Shown: one piece after another, positions 61,233 through 64,000 of the stretch
Position numbering within the stretch: the stretch's first letter is position 1
How the letters are laid out: each line of letters starts with the position of its first letter
Assembly: GCA_013822735.1 (NCBI GenBank)
Contig: PNKZ01000002.1
Coordinates: forward strand, 620,001 to 684,000
Direction: 5' to 3'
Length of the DNA: 64,000 bases
From: Pirellula sp.
GTDB lineage: Bacteria > Planctomycetota > Planctomycetia > Pirellulales > PNKZ01
Translations under genes and position numbers: made by a program
The notes under the pieces: model-generated
Database searches by the model: none
Told to the model about the DNA's origin: nothing
The model's input: only the letters and a program-made list of their open reading frames with translations

Positions 61233-62504
61233 ATGCAGCCGACCGCGATTCAGATTCTCGCCACAACGCTCTTCGCGCTGGCGGTAGTGCATACCTTCGC
61301 AGTGCCGTACTTTGCCCGTTGGGCGCACCGATATCCGAAAGGTTCGATCCCCGAGAACGCACTTCACTTTCTCGCGGAGACCGAGGTCGTATTCGGTCTG
61401 TGGGCGTCGGTGCTGTTCGTCGGCATTGCCGTCATCGAACGGTCCGTCGGCGCCGCAGTACGTTATATCGAAGGGCTGAACTTCACCGAGGCGAAGTTCG
61501 TGCTCGTCGTGATGGTCGTGGCGGCGACGCGACCCGTGGTAAGTCTGGCGGAAAAGTTTCTGGAAACTTTGGCGAGAGCCTTGCCCATGCGAAAGGGACC
61601 GGCTTTTTACCTGACGGCATTATCGGTCGGACCGTTGCTCGGTTCGATCATCACGGAACCGGCGGCGATGACCTTGCTGGCGATTTTACTGAAACGCCGG
61701 TATTTCGATCACGGTATCAGTCGGCGGTTTGCCTATGCGACGCTCGGTCTGCTGTTCGTGAACGTGTCGATCGGCGGAACCCTCACGCATTTTGCCGCGC
61801 CTCCGGTGTTAATGGTCGCCAACACGTGGGGCTGGGATACGCCGTTTATGCTCAAACATTTCGGTTGGCGAGCGGTGATTAGCACGGTCGTTTCCACGCT
61901 GATGATCGCCTTTGTTTTTCGCCGCGACTTAACGGCGTTGGAGCCTGTCGAAACTCGCAGCGGTAGCGTGCCGATCTGGCTCACGATTCTGCACCTCTTG
62001 TTTCTCGCCGCCGTCGTCGCTTTCGCCCACCATCCCGACGTCTTTTTCGGCGTTCTGATGCTCTTTCTCGGACTGACGACGGCCACGCGGGAGTATCAGG
62101 ACAACTTAAAGTTACGCGAAGGGCTCCTTGTCGGCTTTTTCCTCGCCGGATTGGTTACGCTCGGCAGCCTTCAGGAATACTGGCTCCGGCCGCTCATTGG
62201 GAGCCTTGGCGGCGCATCGTTATTCTTTGGCGCAATTTCGCTCACCGCCATTACGGATAATGCCGCGCTGACTTATCTCGGATCGCTTGTCGAGGGAATC
62301 TCTCCCGATTTAAAGTATGCACTTGTCGCCGGCGCAGTCGCGGGAGGCGGTCTCACCGTCATCGCCAATGCTCCGAATCCTGCCGGGGTAGGCATTCTGC
62401 AAACGGCCAAGGCGTTTGAAAACGGCGGAATCAGTCCGCTCCGGCTCTTTGTCGGAGCGCTCGCGCCTACATTGGTTGCCATCGTCTGCTTTTGGTTTAT
62501 CTAG
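61233..62504 (+). CDS. Putative Na+/H+ antiporter (PF07399-like family)
   Basis: A 423-residue membrane protein with 10-12 hydrophobic segments, behind GGAGCGAG. It matches the small family of putative Na+/H+ antiporters as I recall it: FAVPYFARWAHRYPKGSIPENALHFLAETEVVFGLWA near the N-terminus, TEPAAMTLLAILLKRRYFD, GGTLTHFAAPPVLMVANTWGWDT in the middle and SLTAITDNAALTYLGSLVEG, VAGGGLTVIANAPNPAGVGIL at the end. The TDNA and NAPNP motifs in facing helices resemble ion-binding sites of the IT superfamily. Transport activity is inferred, not shown. Confidence 0.85.
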   Translation: MQPTAIQILATTLFALAVVHTFAVPYFARWAHRYPKGSIPENALHFLAETEVVFGLWASVLFVGIAVIERSVGAAVRYIEGLNFTEAKFVLVVMVVAATRPVVSLAEKFLETLARALPMRKGPAFYLTALSVGPLLGSIITEPAAMTLLAILLKRRYFDHGISRRFAYATLGLLFVNVSIGGTLTHFAAPPVLMVANTWGWDTPFMLKHFGWRAVISTVVSTLMIAFVFRRDLTALEPVETRSGSVPIWLTILHLLFLAAVVAFAHHPDVFFGVLMLFLGLTTATREYQDNLKLREGLLVGFFLAGLVTLGSLQEYWLRPLIGSLGGASLFFGAISLTAITDNAALTYLGSLVEGISPDLKYALVAGAVAGGGLTVIANAPNPAGVGILQTAKAFENGGISPLRLFVGALAPTLVAIVCFWFI

Positions 62505-62525
62505 TTCGAATTGAGAAATGGGAAC

Positions 62526-63311
62526 ATGAAGATCAACTTTGCCCTCGTCGTCGCCTTGTGCTTGGCTACATTTGCCGAGTTGCCTGCCGCGGAACCGGTT
62601 AAGCCCAAGGCCGCCGTGGCTAAGCTGCCCGCGGTGCCCGCCGAGTCGATCGCCAAGAAGGCCGAGCTTCTCTTCTCCGACGACTTCCAAGCGGCGACGC
62701 CTGCGAAGGAGTGGCATCGGGTCGTGCCGACGTTCGCCTTCGAAAACGGGGCGCTCAAAGGATCGCAAACGCGCGACGTGACCATCCCCGCCGCCGACGG
62801 TAAGCCGGAAATCAGGGCCCATGCCGCCGTGCACGGCTTGGAGATTCCGACCAAAGACTGCGTCGTCGAATGTCGCATCAAGTTCGACGGCGCGACGATG
62901 ATCGACGTCGAGTTTGACGATCGCAAATATACCGGCGCCCATTACGGACACCTTTGCCGCGCGCAGGTCCGTCTCAACGGCGTGACGATCATTGACGAAC
63001 GCGACGGCAACATGCGTAACGATATTCGCGAAATGCGCAACGACCCGACGAAGAAGGCCGAAGTCGCAAAGCTCCTCGTCGGTCGGCAGGTGACGTATCC
63101 GGCCAAGCTGGAGGCAGGTCGGTGGTATGTGTTGGTTGTCGAAACCGTCGGCGAAGAAATGCGCGTGACCATCGACGGCGCGCCCGCCGCCTATCTGAAA
63201 TCTTCCGGCATCGCCCACGCCACGAAGTCGAAGATCGAACTCGGCGTCGCCGGCAAAGACGGCTGGTTCGACGATGTGAAAGTGTGGAACGCGGCGCCGA
63301 TTAACCCGTAG
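62526..63311 (+). CDS. Secreted LamG/DUF1080-like jelly-roll protein
   Basis: A 261-residue protein with a signal peptide (residues 1-22, ending LPAAEP) and a Lys/Pro/Ala linker to about residue 45. The main domain (about 48-258) is a concanavalin-like fold: ELLFSDDFQAATPAKEWHRV, FAFENGALKGSQ, DCVVECRIKFDGATMIDVEFDD, LEAGRWYVLVVETVGEEMRVTIDGA and a closing KIELGVAGKDGWFDDVKVW. It is related to DUF1080 proteins but lacks some of their motifs. It follows the antiporter gene by 21 bp. ATG 62526 is used over an earlier TTG. Confidence 0.8.
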   Translation: MKINFALVVALCLATFAELPAAEPVKPKAAVAKLPAVPAESIAKKAELLFSDDFQAATPAKEWHRVVPTFAFENGALKGSQTRDVTIPAADGKPEIRAHAAVHGLEIPTKDCVVECRIKFDGATMIDVEFDDRKYTGAHYGHLCRAQVRLNGVTIIDERDGNMRNDIREMRNDPTKKAEVAKLLVGRQVTYPAKLEAGRWYVLVVETVGEEMRVTIDGAPAAYLKSSGIAHATKSKIELGVAGKDGWFDDVKVWNAAPINP

Positions 63312-63360
63312 TCGAGTGGCGTACCTAAACGCCGTGAATGCGGTCAGCCTGCCACGGAGT

Positions 63361-64000
63361 CTACCGAAACACGCCGGCGTCGTAAGCCGGCCAGAATTGC
63401 GCCGGCAGGCCTTTTTGTTCCATCGACGGGCCGATCTCTTGGCAGCGAGGCAAAGTTCGCGCCGCTTCGATGCCCGTGGTGATCTTGCCCGGCGTGAAGA
63501 CGAGTCGCGTCAGCGGCAGGCCGGCGATCGGCGTCAGATCGGTTACGTCGCAGCCCGCCATGTTCAACCGCTCCAGTTTCAAGAGCCGTCGCACGACGGC
63601 GATGCTCCGCACTTTCGTTCCTTCGATCGTCAGCGAGATGAGCGGCGAGCCGGCCAGCGATTCGATATCGTCGATCGGGGCGTTATTGAGCCAGAGTTCG
63701 TGCAGCGGAGCCCGTTGCAGCGGACCGATGTCGCGCACCTGCGTGTTCGACAGCCGCACTTCGCTGAGCGGCATCCCGTGCAACGGTCCGAGGTCGGCCA
63801 CCGGCGTGTCGTTGAGCGAAATCGCCGTGAGCTTCATCCCTCGGAGGGGTCGTAAGTCGGTGAGCGGGTTTTCTTCGGCGTAAAAAGCCCGCAGTGGTTG
63901 ACCGGTAAGAGGGCTGAGGTCGGTGACGCCCGTCGCTCTCAGATCGATCGCTAACAAAAGATCGTTTTCGAACTGCGCCTGCGCCTTGCCGTTGTAGTTC
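63361..64000 (-). CDS. Leucine-rich repeat protein, 3' part only
   Basis: The frame is open from the window edge to the stop at 63361, giving 212 C-terminal residues. It contains about six short repeats of the planctomycete LSPL type: LRATGVTDLSPLTGQPLRAF, ENPLTDLRPLRGMKLTAI, NDTPVADLGPLHGMPLSEV, NTQVRDIGPLQRAPLHEL and others, followed by a closing segment with EQKGLPAQFWPAYDAGVF. Proteins with this ending are often protein kinases or large secreted LRR proteins whose N-terminus lies further upstream, here beyond the window. Confidence 0.85.
   Translation of the reverse strand, partial: NYNGKAQAQFENDLLLAIDLRATGVTDLSPLTGQPLRAFYAEENPLTDLRPLRGMKLTAISLNDTPVADLGPLHGMPLSEVRLSNTQVRDIGPLQRAPLHELWLNNAPIDDIESLAGSPLISLTIEGTKVRSIAVVRRLLKLERLNMAGCDVTDLTPIAGLPLTRLVFTPGKITTGIEAARTLPRCQEIGPSMEQKGLPAQFWPAYDAGVFR

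Overview
The window looks like chromosomal DNA of a planctomycete, most likely in or near the Pirellulales. The signs are high GC content and a typical planctomycetal gene set: type I sulfatases, a cytochrome/DUF1549/DUF1553 protein paired with a DUF1501 protein, three Gfo/Idh/MocA oxidoreductases (two with twin-arginine leaders), DUF1080-like lectin-fold proteins, a DUF4838 protein, PQQ-like propeller and leucine-rich-repeat proteins, and many secreted proteins of unknown function. Intergenic regions are crowded with short GC-rich hairpin repeats. No rRNA, tRNA, CRISPR array, complete transposase, prophage or replication origin was seen. About 57 protein genes are called; the first and last are cut by the window edges.

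Layout. 1-6.6 kb: sialidase-like fragment, sulfatase, alpha/beta-hydrolase-like BPSS1187 protein, DUF4838 protein, Old Yellow Enzyme. 6.6-9.8 kb: a repeat-rich, gene-poor stretch with three small orphan genes (DUF6714-like, an unknown, a lipoprotein) separated by hairpin-ended elements. 9.8-11.9 kb: MarR regulator, pirin and DoxX, a likely redox-stress group with a visible MarR-type operator and a 13-bp tandem repeat at the marR stop codon. 12-17.3 kb: secreted proteins and lipoproteins, including one with three copies of the same module, a DUF1080 protein and a Dabb protein. 17.5-23.2 kb: housekeeping genes (proC, a sarcosine/N-methyltryptophan oxidase-like flavoprotein, rlmN, an M20 peptidase, a BFD-like ferredoxin and an Rrf2 regulator). 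23.2-36.9 kb: a carbohydrate-related stretch with a lipase-like esterase overlapping a Tat-exported Gfo/Idh/MocA protein, the DUF1501 + PSD1 pair, a divergent glucuronate isomerase-like protein, a fatty acid desaturase and two further Gfo/Idh/MocA proteins.

37-49 kb: nadA, a stand-alone FliN-like protein, pabA/trpG with moeA 5 bp behind it, lnt, a membrane-anchored coiled-coil/beta-domain protein overlapping a Pro/Ala-rich membrane protein behind a near-consensus promoter, small unknowns, an LRR protein and prfC. This part carries a cluster of near-identical GC hairpins. 49-57.6 kb: a FAD-Rieske fusion protein, then pstB-pstA-pstC-pstS (overlapping stop/start codons at pstC-pstA and pstA-pstB) divergent from ppk. 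Four heptads at exact 11-bp spacing between pstS and ppk look like a Pho box that could tie phosphate uptake to polyphosphate synthesis. 57.6-64 kb: sulfatase, PQQ propeller protein, small membrane protein, a 27-codon reading frame inside a three-hairpin region, a Na+/H+ antiporter family protein, a LamG/DUF1080-like protein and an LRR protein that runs off the end.

All functions are inferred from sequence motifs read by eye; no database search was run. Start sites were moved to internal codons where a Shine-Dalgarno sequence, a signal peptide or family length argued for it.
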